NCBI RefSeq assembly: GCF_015207755.1
Contig: NZ_JADEWH010000013.1
Span: 1 to 64,000 of the forward strand
Direction of reading: 5' to 3'
DNA from: Nodularia sp. LEGE 06071
Lineage (GTDB): Bacteria; Cyanobacteriota; Cyanobacteriia; Cyanobacteriales; Nostocaceae
DNA length: 64,000 nt
Part shown: positions 17,852-26,311 of the stretch, one piece after another
How positions within the stretch are numbered: the stretch's first letter is position 1
Layout: each line of letters begins with the position of its first letter
Notes under the pieces: generated by a model
What the model saw: only the letters and a program-made list of their open reading frames with translations
Database searches by the model: none
What the model was told of the DNA's origin: nothing
Translations under genes and position numbers: made by a program

Positions 17852-17985
17852 TTAGTCATTAGTCATTAGTCATTAGTCATTGGTCATTGGAAAGTTTCTT
17901 CTCCCCTGCTCCCTGCTCCCTGCTCCCCTGCTTCTTCTCCCCTGCACCCTGCACCCTGCACCCCTGCCTCTTCTCTCCCTGAGTA
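17851..17985. repeat. Composite repeat: TAGTCAT heptamers followed by CCCTGC(T/A) copies
   Basis: 17851-17890 has about five copies of the (A)TTAGTCA heptamer. 17901-17985 has repeated CCCTGCT and CCCTGCA units. The whole block fills the livM-livG spacer. Confidence 0.85.
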
Positions 17986-18013
17986 AAAATAAAAACAATT
18001 GTTATGAATTTTT

Positions 18014-18796
18014 ATGGTAAATAATCCGTCACCGCCACTTCCTTTGTTAGCCGCTACTGGACTTTGTAAAAGCTTTGGTGGCATTAAAGCAGTCAAAGAG
18101 GCCAGAATTGAAGTGAATAAAGGTAGTATTACTGGCTTGATTGGCCCCAATGGTGCTGGTAAAACCACTTTGTTTAACCTGCTCTCCAACTTTATTCGCC
18201 CAGATAAGGGACGAGTGATTTTTGACGGCGAACCGATTCAGCAGTTACAACCATATCAAATTGCCCAACAGGGATTAATCCGCACCTTTCAAGTGGCGCG
18301 GACGCTCTCGCGGTTGTCGGTGTTAGATAATATGCTGCTGGCGGCGCAAAAACAAACAGGGGAAAATTTTTGGCAAGTGCAGTTAAAACCCCACATTGTA
18401 GCTCAGGAAGAAAAGCAACTTAAAGAACAAGCAATGTCTTTATTAGAGTCTGTGGGATTGGCACAAAAGGCACAGGAATATGCTGGTGGGTTGTCTGGTG
18501 GACAACGCAAGTTATTGGAAATGGGACGGGCGTTAATGACTAATCCCAAGTTAATTTTATTAGATGAACCAGCCGCCGGGGTGAATCCCAGATTGATTGA
18601 TGATGTATGCGATCGCATTCGCACCTGGAACCGCCAAGACGGCATGACTTTTCTGATTATTGAACACAATATGGATTTAATCATGTCCTTGTGCGATCGC
18701 GTTTGGGTCATGGCTGAGGGTCAAAATTTGGCTGAGGGAACTCCCGCCGAAATTCAAAGCAATACCCAAGTTTTAGAAGCCTATTTAGGACAATAA
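18014..18796 (+). CDS. Branched-chain amino acid ABC transporter ATP-binding protein (LivG family)
   Basis: ATP-hydrolysing subunit of 260 residues. The Walker A motif is GPNGAGKT at 44-51, the ABC signature LSGGQ lies within YAGGLSGGQRKLLEMGRAL, and the Walker B is LILLDEPAAGVNP; the switch histidine follows in IIEHNMDLIM. The LivG-specific PAAGVNP replaces the more general PTSALD. It probably works with the upstream LivM-like permease, although a 162-bp repeat-filled spacer separates them. Confidence 0.9.
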   Translation: MVNNPSPPLPLLAATGLCKSFGGIKAVKEARIEVNKGSITGLIGPNGAGKTTLFNLLSNFIRPDKGRVIFDGEPIQQLQPYQIAQQGLIRTFQVARTLSRLSVLDNMLLAAQKQTGENFWQVQLKPHIVAQEEKQLKEQAMSLLESVGLAQKAQEYAGGLSGGQRKLLEMGRALMTNPKLILLDEPAAGVNPRLIDDVCDRIRTWNRQDGMTFLIIEHNMDLIMSLCDRVWVMAEGQNLAEGTPAEIQSNTQVLEAYLGQ

Positions 18797-19040
18797 ATGA
18801 TCAAACCTCACCTGGTTGAGGAGAGGGGAGATTTTTTCGCCAGTTAAGGCGGGGTGAGGTCAAAAACCTGGCTTTGGATGTTATTTAATTCATTTTCCTG
18901 ATATTTACCCATAGGTCGGTAGAGAAAACCATGTCTGTTATTTTCAGGATCAACTCAAACTAAATGTGTTTTAATATATATATTAAGAAATGTCTTAATT
19001 TTTTATAAACTTTAATAATCAATCACTGGCAAAACACACA

Positions 19041-19721
19041 ATGGCAGCAGACTATCCTGATATTGATATTGCGCCATTTATCGATCATTCTCTGCTGATG
19101 CCAACGGCTACTCCAGAGCAGGTTGAGCAATGGTGTGAAGAAGCAGACAGATTTAATTTTGCGGCGGTTTGTCTTCACCCCTCCTATGTGAAGCAAGCGG
19201 CAGAACTCCTCCACGGCAAAAAGCCCCAAGTTTGTACGGTGATTGGCTTTCCTATGGGGGCGACAACTTCAGCAGTCAAGCTGTATGAGGCTCAGGAAGC
19301 TACGGAATCTGGCGCGACTGAGCTAGATGTCATGATCAACTTAGGTTGGTTGAAGGCGGGCAGAACTGAAGCAGTTCACCGCGAGATTGCGGAAATCTGT
19401 GAGGAAACTGGGCAAACTGTCAAGGTAATTTTGGAAACTAACCTGCTGACTGATGCTGAGAAAAAACTAGCTGCGGAAATATGTATGGAAGCAGGGGCGG
19501 CATTCTTAAAAACCAGTACAGGTTGGAATGGCGGCGCTAGTTTGGCAGATGTGCGGCTGTTGAAGGAAATTACCAAAGACAGCGTGGGAATTAAAGCTTC
19601 TGGGGGTATTCGCACCTACAATGAAGCCATAGAGCTAATCCTCGCCGGTGCTACTAGATTAGGCACATCTCGGAGTATCGATTTGCTCCACCAGCGCAAT
19701 AACCTGGATAAGGGTGAATAG
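19041..19721 (+). CDS. deoC: Deoxyribose-phosphate aldolase
   Basis: Class I aldolase that cleaves 2-deoxyribose-5-phosphate to acetaldehyde and glyceraldehyde-3-phosphate in deoxynucleoside breakdown. It is a TIM barrel of 226 residues. The Schiff-base lysine is Lys157 in FLKTSTGW. Asp96 (ELDVMIN) and Lys185 (GIKASGGIR) complete the site. Start ATG 19041 gives [19 protein letters not shown]. The recO gene follows in the same direction. Confidence 0.95.
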   Translation: MAADYPDIDIAPFIDHSLLMPTATPEQVEQWCEEADRFNFAAVCLHPSYVKQAAELLHGKKPQVCTVIGFPMGATTSAVKLYEAQEATESGATELDVMINLGWLKAGRTEAVHREIAEICEETGQTVKVILETNLLTDAEKKLAAEICMEAGAAFLKTSTGWNGGASLADVRLLKEITKDSVGIKASGGIRTYNEAIELILAGATRLGTSRSIDLLHQRNNLDKGE

Positions 19722-19770
19722 TCAAGGCTTTTTTTTGTCTTTAGTCATGGGTTGTTTGTTCTCACAGAAT

Positions 19771-19820
19771 GACTAATGACTAATGACTAATGACTAATGA
19801 CTAATGGCTAATGACTAATG
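19771..19820. repeat. Heptameric tandem repeat array running into the recO start codon
   Basis: About six copies of the TGACTAA heptamer, one altered to TGGCTAA. The last unit supplies the ATG of recO at 19818. Confidence 0.85.
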
Positions 19821-20705
19821 AGTAGAACCTATAAAGCCACTGGAATTAATCTCAAAGCCCAAATGCTGGGAGAATCAGACAGAATAGTCACAATTTTGAC
19901 ACGAGAATTCGGTTTGATTCAAGCAGTTGCACCAGGGGCGCGCAAGCAAAACTCTAGCCTTGGTGGCAGGAGTGGTATGTTTGTGGTCAATGAATTACTG
20001 ATTGCCAAAGGGCGATCGCTCGATAGAATTACACAAGCACAAACTTTAAAAACTTATCCAGGTCTGGCTCAAGACTTGGGCAAACTTGCCGCTGGTCAGT
20101 ATTTAGCCGAAATAGTCCTGTGTCAAGCTTTGAGTGAACAACCCCAAGAGGAACTTTATCAGTTACTCACCGAATATCTTCATCAATTGGAAGTATTGCC
20201 CAAAACTGATAAATCTGGCATTTATGCTCACTTAGCTCATGGAGTGTTTCAGTTTTTTGCTCTCGCAGGGTTGTCACCTCAAGTACAAGTCTGTTGTTTA
20301 ACTCAGAAGACCTTAAAACCAGACTTGACAGACCCTAACTGGCGCGTGGGATTTAGTGTGACCGCTGGTGGTACAGTCTGTTTAGAAGCTTGGGAAAATT
20401 TGCGAAAAGATCGAGATCAGCCTCATCTGACTCCATCAGCCCATCAGCGAAACTTAGGCTACCAAACAGTTGTTCACCGCCAAGACATACCAGTAATTTC
20501 TGGTCGCTTGGATGCTACAGAACTAGCTATGCTCCAACATCTGTCAGAACCAGAGATAATGCAAATGGATGCTGCCACAAATTATGGCTGGTTATCTGTT
20601 GAGCAAATTTTGCGCCAATATGCTCAATATCATTTAGGTCGCCCGATTCGCTCTGCTACCTTGATTGACTCTTATTTTGCCGCTAACCATGATGCAACCG
20701 TCTGA
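19818..20705 (+). CDS. recO: DNA repair protein RecO
   Basis: Protein of 295 residues. It has the RecO N-terminal OB-fold pattern [20 protein letters not shown] and [16 protein letters not shown], then a helical C-terminal domain. RecO helps load RecA on gapped DNA together with RecR. The zinc-finger cysteines of some RecO proteins are not evident. The start codon lies inside a heptameric repeat and there is no good ribosome-binding site upstream. The stop overlaps the next gene. Confidence 0.9.
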   Translation: MSRTYKATGINLKAQMLGESDRIVTILTREFGLIQAVAPGARKQNSSLGGRSGMFVVNELLIAKGRSLDRITQAQTLKTYPGLAQDLGKLAAGQYLAEIVLCQALSEQPQEELYQLLTEYLHQLEVLPKTDKSGIYAHLAHGVFQFFALAGLSPQVQVCCLTQKTLKPDLTDPNWRVGFSVTAGGTVCLEAWENLRKDRDQPHLTPSAHQRNLGYQTVVHRQDIPVISGRLDATELAMLQHLSEPEIMQMDAATNYGWLSVEQILRQYAQYHLGRPIRSATLIDSYFAANHDATV

Positions 20706-22287
20706 ATTGGATAGAAAAATCCTGCCTTTGTCACCCAACACCAAAAAACAGAATAGGGCATCAGATCCTACAGTCAAGAATCACTTGAGTGCTGTTCCCA
20801 AGTCTACAAATAGCCCAGAAAAGCCGACACCAGATGTTTCTCAAAATGAACAAAACAAGACATCGGAAATCCCCAAAACTGAGGTGACCAGACAGCCTGA
20901 AGCCGACAAAAACGGCAATGGTCGGGGTTTTTCAGTAGCAACTACTTCCGCAACAGAATCCCCTCAATTAGATGGGTCTAGTGCCGATGGTGACACAGCA
21001 TCAGCAAATGGGAAACAGCAAGGGTTTTTACCTGTATTAAGAAATCCCAATTTTCTGGCTCTGTGGGGTGGTCAAGTTTTCTGCCAGATGGCAGATAAAG
21101 TCTATCTGGTACTGATGATTGGCTTGATTAATACTCAGTTTCAGGGAAGTGATCAAAGCATTAGCGGTTGGGTATCAGCTTTAATGATGGCTTTTACGAT
21201 TCCGGCTGTACTGTTTGGTTCTGTGGCTGGTGTATTTGTGGATCGCTGGTCGAAAAAAACTGTGCTGGTAACCACGAATGCTTGGCGCGGTATCCTGGTT
21301 TTATCAATTCCTTTTTTGCTGTGGTTAACTCATGATTGGCAACCCATTGGGATGTTACCTGTGGGTTTTGGGATTATTTTGGGTGTGACTTTTTTAGTCT
21401 CTACTCTGACTCAGTTTTTTGCCCCAGCAGAACAAACGGCAATTCCTTTGGTGGTGGAAGAACAGCATTTACTTTCGGCTAATTCGCTGTATACGACAAC
21501 CATGATGGCTTCGGTGATTGTGGGGTTTGCCATTGGGGAACCTCTGTTAGCGATCGCTGATACACTTTGGCTAAACATCGGTGGTAGTGGTGGATTAGGT
21601 AAAGAACTTTTGGTCGGTGGTAGTTATGCGATCGCCGGATTCATTTTATTGCTGTTAGCGACTAAAGAAAAACCCCACCACCCCGACACAGAATTTCCTC
21701 ACGTCTTCTCTGATTTGCGCGATGGTTTCTCTTACCTTAAAGCTAATTCTCGTGTCCGCAATGCTTTACTACAACTGACTATTTTGTTTTCTGTGTTTGC
21801 CGCCTTAACTGTTCTCGCTGTGCGGATGGCAGAAATAATTCCTAACTTAAAAGCATCTCAATTTGGCTTTTTACTAGCCTTTGGTGGTATTGGTATGGCC
21901 GCTGGGGCGACAATTCTCGGTCAGTTTGGTCAGCGCTTTTCCTACTCCCAACTTAGTCTCTCCGGTTGTTTAGGAATGTCAGTCACTCTCATTGGTCTGT
22001 CAATATTCACAACACAACTAGGGATAATTCTGTTGTTAGTAGCTTTGTTGGGTGTGTTTGGGGCGCTAGTTGGTATTCCCATGCAAACCGCTATTCAAAC
22101 AGAAACTCCTCCAGAAATGCGTGGTAAGGTCTTTGGTCTGCAAAATAATGTGATTAATATTGCCTTAACTCTACCCTTGGCATTAGCTGGCGTAGCAGAA
22201 ACCTTTATGGGATTACAAGCGGTTTTCTTGGTATTAGCTGTGACTGTGTTTTCAGGAGGTCTATTAACTTTTTATAACTCCCATTAG
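20689..22287 (+). CDS. MFS transporter (efflux type) with a disordered N-terminal extension
   Basis: About 532 residues from ATG 20689 (or the adjacent ATG 20692), overlapping the end of recO by 14-17 bases, which suggests coupled translation. Residues 1-110 are rich in Ser, Thr, Pro, Lys and Asn with no predicted fold. The rest has about twelve hydrophobic segments with the MFS loop [14 protein letters not shown] between helices 2 and 3, and [14 protein letters not shown] late in the protein. The layout resembles MFS_3/EntS-like exporters. Substrate unknown. The long hydrophilic extension is unusual for bacterial MFS proteins. Confidence 0.85.
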   Translation: MMQPSELDRKILPLSPNTKKQNRASDPTVKNHLSAVPKSTNSPEKPTPDVSQNEQNKTSEIPKTEVTRQPEADKNGNGRGFSVATTSATESPQLDGSSADGDTASANGKQQGFLPVLRNPNFLALWGGQVFCQMADKVYLVLMIGLINTQFQGSDQSISGWVSALMMAFTIPAVLFGSVAGVFVDRWSKKTVLVTTNAWRGILVLSIPFLLWLTHDWQPIGMLPVGFGIILGVTFLVSTLTQFFAPAEQTAIPLVVEEQHLLSANSLYTTTMMASVIVGFAIGEPLLAIADTLWLNIGGSGGLGKELLVGGSYAIAGFILLLLATKEKPHHPDTEFPHVFSDLRDGFSYLKANSRVRNALLQLTILFSVFAALTVLAVRMAEIIPNLKASQFGFLLAFGGIGMAAGATILGQFGQRFSYSQLSLSGCLGMSVTLIGLSIFTTQLGIILLLVALLGVFGALVGIPMQTAIQTETPPEMRGKVFGLQNNVINIALTLPLALAGVAETFMGLQAVFLVLAVTVFSGGLLTFYNSH

Positions 22288-22638
22288 GAGTGATCAGACT
22301 TAAAGGAGATATAATTCAATACATTCTTAGCAATAGCCATTTCCTAAAGAATTGTGCTTTCGTGCTAAACTAAATCCAGCCAAAATCCATCATAGACTTG
22401 CTGAGTATCAATTTGATTTTAGCAAGACAAACTCTTTATTAAAATATAGTTATTAACAACTTAATATTTAGAGGTGAAATCCGGCAATTCACTGGTTAAA
22501 TAATAATAAAGCTTGGCTTATTGACTGGGGTAGGGTGGAGTTTTCTGCAACCCCAACAGCCAAAAATTACCACATGATCAAAGACAAGCAACTAAAAAAT
22601 TGATTTATCAAACCTGATTTTCTGATAGTTAACAAAGA
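22288..22638. other. Gene-free spacer
   Basis: 351 AT-rich bases between the MFS gene and the glycosyltransferase. I see no gene, repeat array or convincing hairpin. It probably contains the glycosyltransferase promoter. Confidence 0.4.
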
Positions 22639-23784
22639 ATGCGTATAGCCTGGATTGGAAAGAAATCACCCTTTTGTGGTAATGTCACCTACAGTCGAGA
22701 AGTTACAAATGCCTTGCACCGGGAACACCAAGTTAGTTTTCTCCACTTCGCTCAAGAAGAATCTGGAACTGACAATTGGCCAAATTACCAAGAAGTTTCC
22801 CTACCCTTCATTTATAAATCCCAGGTTTACACAATTCCCAGTTTTAAAGCCACGAAGGTATTAACTGATTCGCTACGGGAAATCAAGCCGGATATAGTCC
22901 ATGCTTCTCTGAGTTTATCTCCCCTGGACTTTGTGCTACCGGAAATCTGCGAACAATTGAATTTGCCTTTGATTGCTACTTTTCACACAGCCTTTGCGGG
23001 GAAGGGGGCAAAATTCGTATCGGGAACACAGATGTTAGCTTATCAACTCTATGCACCTTGTTTGGGAAACTACGATCGCGTAATTGTGTTTTCCCAAATT
23101 CAGCGCGAGTTATTAGCACGTCTAGGTGTCAAGGAAAAGAAAATTGCTGTGATTCCCAATGGAGTTGATACTGACAAGTTTTCTCCAGGACACTCGACAA
23201 TCAAAGCGGAGTTCAACGCGGAACGTTTGTTTGTTTATCAAGGTCGCATCGCGCCAGAAAAAAACGTTGAATCTCTTCTCCGGGCTTGGAAGCAATCACA
23301 CATGAGGACTGGTAGTAAGTTGCTGATGGTGGGTGATGGTCCTTTGAAGTCTTCCTTGGAACCATTTTATGGTTCAGAGTCCGGGATTATCTGGTTGGGA
23401 TTTGTGGCTGACGAACAGCGCCGCATCGAAATTTTACGGGGCGCAGATGTATTTATTTTGCCTTCGTTGGTGGAGGGGTTGTCTCTGTCTCTGTTAGAAG
23501 CAATGTCTTGTGGAATAGCTTGTTTAGCCACAGACGTGGGTGCAGACGGAGAAGTGTTAGAGGCAGGGGCGGGTGTAGTATTGAATACTAGGACAGCGCG
23601 ATCGCAATTAAGAACCCTTTTACCATTATTCCAAGACCATCCTGAGATAACTACCTTACTGGGGCAAAAAGCCAGACAGCGTGTATTAGACCGCTATACC
23701 CTCAGTAAAAATATTACTCAGCTAGAAGAATTATACAAGGAAGTTTTAGCACAGTGGCCTGTACCTCTGAGCCGCAGGGCGTGA
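22639..23784 (+). CDS. Glycosyltransferase family 4 protein
   Basis: GT-B fold glycosyltransferase of 381 residues. The acceptor half opens MRIAWIGKKSPFCGNVTYSR. The donor half shows VIPNGVDTDKFSPG near 173, YQGRIAPEKNVESLL near 196, and the nucleotide-sugar E-x7-E motif in SLVEGLSLSLLEAMSCGIA near 277. GT4 enzymes transfer sugars from NDP-sugars to lipids, polysaccharide or small molecules; the substrate cannot be read. It is monocistronic and cytoplasmic, with no membrane segment. Confidence 0.88.
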   Translation: MRIAWIGKKSPFCGNVTYSREVTNALHREHQVSFLHFAQEESGTDNWPNYQEVSLPFIYKSQVYTIPSFKATKVLTDSLREIKPDIVHASLSLSPLDFVLPEICEQLNLPLIATFHTAFAGKGAKFVSGTQMLAYQLYAPCLGNYDRVIVFSQIQRELLARLGVKEKKIAVIPNGVDTDKFSPGHSTIKAEFNAERLFVYQGRIAPEKNVESLLRAWKQSHMRTGSKLLMVGDGPLKSSLEPFYGSESGIIWLGFVADEQRRIEILRGADVFILPSLVEGLSLSLLEAMSCGIACLATDVGADGEVLEAGAGVVLNTRTARSQLRTLLPLFQDHPEITTLLGQKARQRVLDRYTLSKNITQLEELYKEVLAQWPVPLSRRA

Positions 23785-24139
23785 AATATCAATCCGCTAC
23801 GCAAAGCCAAAAAAGAGGAAAGGGCGGAGGGGTGAAGATCCATATATAAATATTAGGGTCTTGAAACCTTTTTGACAGAGAAAACCAAGGAAGGGAGTTA
23901 AGCAGAATAGAACAGTGCAAAGTAATTTCCAACCCCCCTGCACCCCTGCTCCCCGCTCCCCTGCTTCTTCTAGGCGATCGCGATGAATCGCCTAAATTTC
24001 TGGCGTTTTTTGCTAAGAATACTGTATGAGATGTTACTTTTACAGAAGTATGTCAAGTTTTAATTAAATAACTTTACAAAAGTTATGCTGTATTTTACAA
24101 TTTTTTACATCACAGCTAAACCTCTGGTTAATTTTGAAT
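23785..24139 (+). promoter_or_regulatory. Upstream region of ocp
   Basis: 355 bases without a gene. It holds a CCCTGC-type repeat near 23937-23965, a perfect hairpin TAGGCGAT/ATCGCCTA (23971-23978 and 23987-23994) that may terminate the glycosyltransferase transcript, and an AT-rich tract 24050-24120 that is the probable ocp promoter. I could not fix a -10 element. Confidence 0.4.
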
Positions 24140-25108
24140 ATGGCTTTAACTATTCAGTCCGCTCAGAATATCTTCTCTAATACTCAAGTTCCCAGCCCGA
24201 TTCCCGCTACCATCGCGCTGTTCGATCAACTCGGTACAGATGACCAATTGGCATATCTTTGGTACGCCTACACTGAAATGGGTAAGACAATTACTCCCGC
24301 AGCGCCTGGAGCCGCACGCCTGCAACTAGCAGAAAGTTTGCTCAACCAAATTCGGAAAATGTCCCCTGAAGAGCAAACCCAAGTTATGCGGGATCTTGCT
24401 AATCGTGCTGACGCTCCCATCAGCCGTTCTTATGGGTTTTTCAGTGTTAATACCAAGCTGGCTTTTTGGTACGAGTTGGGCGAATTGATGAAGCAGGGTG
24501 TAGTTGCTCCTATCCCCAGTGGTTATCAAATGACTCCTGGTGTACAAGTAGTCCTAGACGCAACTAAGAAACTTGATCCAGGTCAGCAAATTACAGTGCT
24601 ACGGAACACTGTAGTCAATATGGGATTTGATACCTCTGATTTGGGGCCAAGTAGCTATCCCAAGGCTGCTGATGAACCTGCATTTGCTCGGACTTCTCCA
24701 TCTATCTCCTCAGTCAAAATTGATGGCGTTACAGAGCCTGCTGTACTGAGCTATATTGAAGCGATGAATGCTGACGACTTTGATAAAGCTATTAGTCTGT
24801 TTACTGCTGAAGGTGCGCTACAACCACCATTCCAAAAACCAATTGTAGGTCCTGAAGCGATCGCGAAATATATGCGCGAAGAAGCCCAAGGACTGAACAT
24901 GATGCCAAAACAAGGTATCTGTGAAGATCAGCCTGATGGTTCTAAGCAACTTAAAATTACAGGTGTTGTCCAAACTCCCTGGTTTGGTGTGACTGTGGGA
25001 ATGAATATTGCTTGGCGGTTCTTAATCAATCCCGAAGGCAAAATTTTCTTCGTAGCAATTGATATGCTGGCTTCTCCTGAAGAACTGCTAAATCTGCGTC
25101 GCGTTTAA
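24140..25108 (+). CDS. ocp: Orange carotenoid protein (OCP)
   Basis: Photoactive keto-carotenoid protein that quenches phycobilisome excitation in strong blue-green light. From ATG 24140 it has 322 residues; a TTG two codons upstream is less likely. The helical N-terminal domain retains Tyr44 and Trp110 around the carotenoid. Arg155 and Glu248 (equivalent to Glu244) can form the interdomain salt bridge. The NTF2-like C-terminal domain (FDKAISLFTAEGALQPPF) retains Tyr205 and Trp292, which hydrogen-bond the carotenoid keto group. The linker and many surface residues differ from the well-known OCP1, suggesting an OCP2 or OCPX-type paralogue. No fluorescence recovery protein gene is adjacent. Confidence 0.94.
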   Translation: MALTIQSAQNIFSNTQVPSPIPATIALFDQLGTDDQLAYLWYAYTEMGKTITPAAPGAARLQLAESLLNQIRKMSPEEQTQVMRDLANRADAPISRSYGFFSVNTKLAFWYELGELMKQGVVAPIPSGYQMTPGVQVVLDATKKLDPGQQITVLRNTVVNMGFDTSDLGPSSYPKAADEPAFARTSPSISSVKIDGVTEPAVLSYIEAMNADDFDKAISLFTAEGALQPPFQKPIVGPEAIAKYMREEAQGLNMMPKQGICEDQPDGSKQLKITGVVQTPWFGVTVGMNIAWRFLINPEGKIFFVAIDMLASPEELLNLRRV

Positions 25109-25172
25109 TCAAACAGGGTAGGCATTGCCTATCCTACTAAAATATTTCTCAAATATAAGTTTCAAGTCCAAA

Positions 25173-25203
25173 GATCCCCGACTTTTTCAAGAAGTCGGGG
25201 ATC
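25173..25203 (-). terminator. 12-bp stem-loop overlapping the end of the protease gene
   Basis: GATCCCCGACTT pairs perfectly with AAGTCGGGGATC across a 7-base loop. The stop codon of the minus-strand protease gene lies in the loop. Transcripts of ocp on the plus strand meet the same hairpin followed by a T-rich tract (TGAGTTTTT), so it is probably a bidirectional terminator. Confidence 0.7.
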
Positions 25204-25972
25204 TGAGTTTTTCGGATTTGTTTACAGACCATCCTAAACTCGTCGGCTGTTCATAAACCCGCTTGAGAGTATTCACATCTCTGGGAGAAATCGGCGGAGG
25301 GTTGCGAACTTGGGAAAAGTATAAAGCATCTGTTTGTAAATCACTATGTCCCCAAATTCCTAAAGCGTGACCGAGTTCATGGCGGGCGGCTGCTTGTAGA
25401 AATACACCTGTTTGGCTAGGACTCAATAAGATAGTGAAGCGGTGGTATGAAATATTATTTTTGGTGTATAGTTCAAAACTAGCTTGTGCAGAACGCGCAC
25501 GGGGAAAATTGTCACCACGAGAAAATTGCAGCGGCGGCGCTTTTCGCAAAATATTAATATCAGCCATATCCGGCTGTTCCACTACCACCAAAGGTAAATA
25601 AGCACTCCATTCTTGCACAGTCTGTAAGACACTACTAAACCATGCTTGAGCCTGGGTATTACTCTCTTCTTGTGGTATCTCTACGTATACTTTAATCGGA
25701 AATTGCGACCAAACTAAATAACCTACCTGTGTTTTTTCCACTTGGGAAAAGTAATCCCCACTGCTTGTATCATCTTGCCATTGCGCTAATGTGGGCGGTA
25801 GGGGATGGGGCGATGGGGAGATAGAAGTACTTTGAATGACAGCATGAGATGGCAGGTGAGTAAAAATAACTAGCAGCCCTGCACCAATTAATAAGGCGAG
25901 GACTGCTAGAAACCGTTGTATATTTAAATGTTTGCGGGTTTTAGGTTTTGGGTATTGAATTTTTTTGCCCAT
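25187..25972 (-). CDS. Membrane-anchored or secreted matrixin-like zinc metalloprotease
   Basis: Protein of 261 residues. An uncleaved or cleavable signal segment (FLAVLALLIGAGLLVIF) lies at residues 21-37. The zinc-binding motif HELGHALGIWGH is at 198-209, with catalytic Glu199; this HExxHxxGxxGH form is found in bacterial M10A-like peptidases. The preceding domain (FPIKVYVEIP, VQEWSAYLPLVVVE, DMADINI) fits a matrixin fold. It probably acts outside the plasma membrane on unknown substrates. It lies 18 bases downstream of secG on the same strand. Confidence 0.82.
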   Translation of the reverse strand: MGKKIQYPKPKTRKHLNIQRFLAVLALLIGAGLLVIFTHLPSHAVIQSTSISPSPHPLPPTLAQWQDDTSSGDYFSQVEKTQVGYLVWSQFPIKVYVEIPQEESNTQAQAWFSSVLQTVQEWSAYLPLVVVEQPDMADINILRKAPPLQFSRGDNFPRARSAQASFELYTKNNISYHRFTILLSPSQTGVFLQAAARHELGHALGIWGHSDLQTDALYFSQVRNPPPISPRDVNTLKRVYEQPTSLGWSVNKSEKLRSPTS

Positions 25973-25990
25973 TATCCTATTCCCCTATTT

Positions 25991-26224
25991 TTACTTAGGT
26001 AGCCAACCGGCACTTAAAACGACGGTGAAACCCATAAACATGACTGTCAGCGCCCAGGTAACTCTGTTTAAGGTGTCTTCTGCACTCTTGGTGCTGCTGA
26101 ATAATTGGGCTTGTCCACCAATGGCACCAATTCCATCTCCTTTAGGACTATGTAACAGCACCAAAATAATTAAACCTAAAGCAGAAAGGGCCCAAACGAT
26201 TTGCACAATACTAGTAGCTGTCAT
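25991..26224 (-). CDS. secG: Preprotein translocase subunit SecG
   Basis: Protein of 77 residues with two membrane helices around residues 2-20 and 55-73. It has the SecG signature LHSPKGDGIGAIGGQAQLF in the loop, and NRVTWALTVMFMG leading the second helix. SecG is the small accessory subunit of the SecYEG channel. It lies between gpmI (87 bases upstream) and the protease; secY is in the ribosomal cluster far away. Confidence 0.94.
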   Translation of the reverse strand: MTATSIVQIVWALSALGLIILVLLHSPKGDGIGAIGGQAQLFSSTKSAEDTLNRVTWALTVMFMGFTVVLSAGWLPK

Positions 26225-26311
26225 AGTTAAGAATCTCTCTTATAACAAATTTCAAATTGGTACGAGAAGTCGAAAACTAGGAGTGAGAAAACTCTTCACT
26301 CCTAAGCTTGT

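Noticed and set aside
17851-17985. Possible CRISPR-like array (repeated short units)
   Set aside because: Units are 7 bases long and directly adjacent, without spacers of constant length. They are short tandem repeats.
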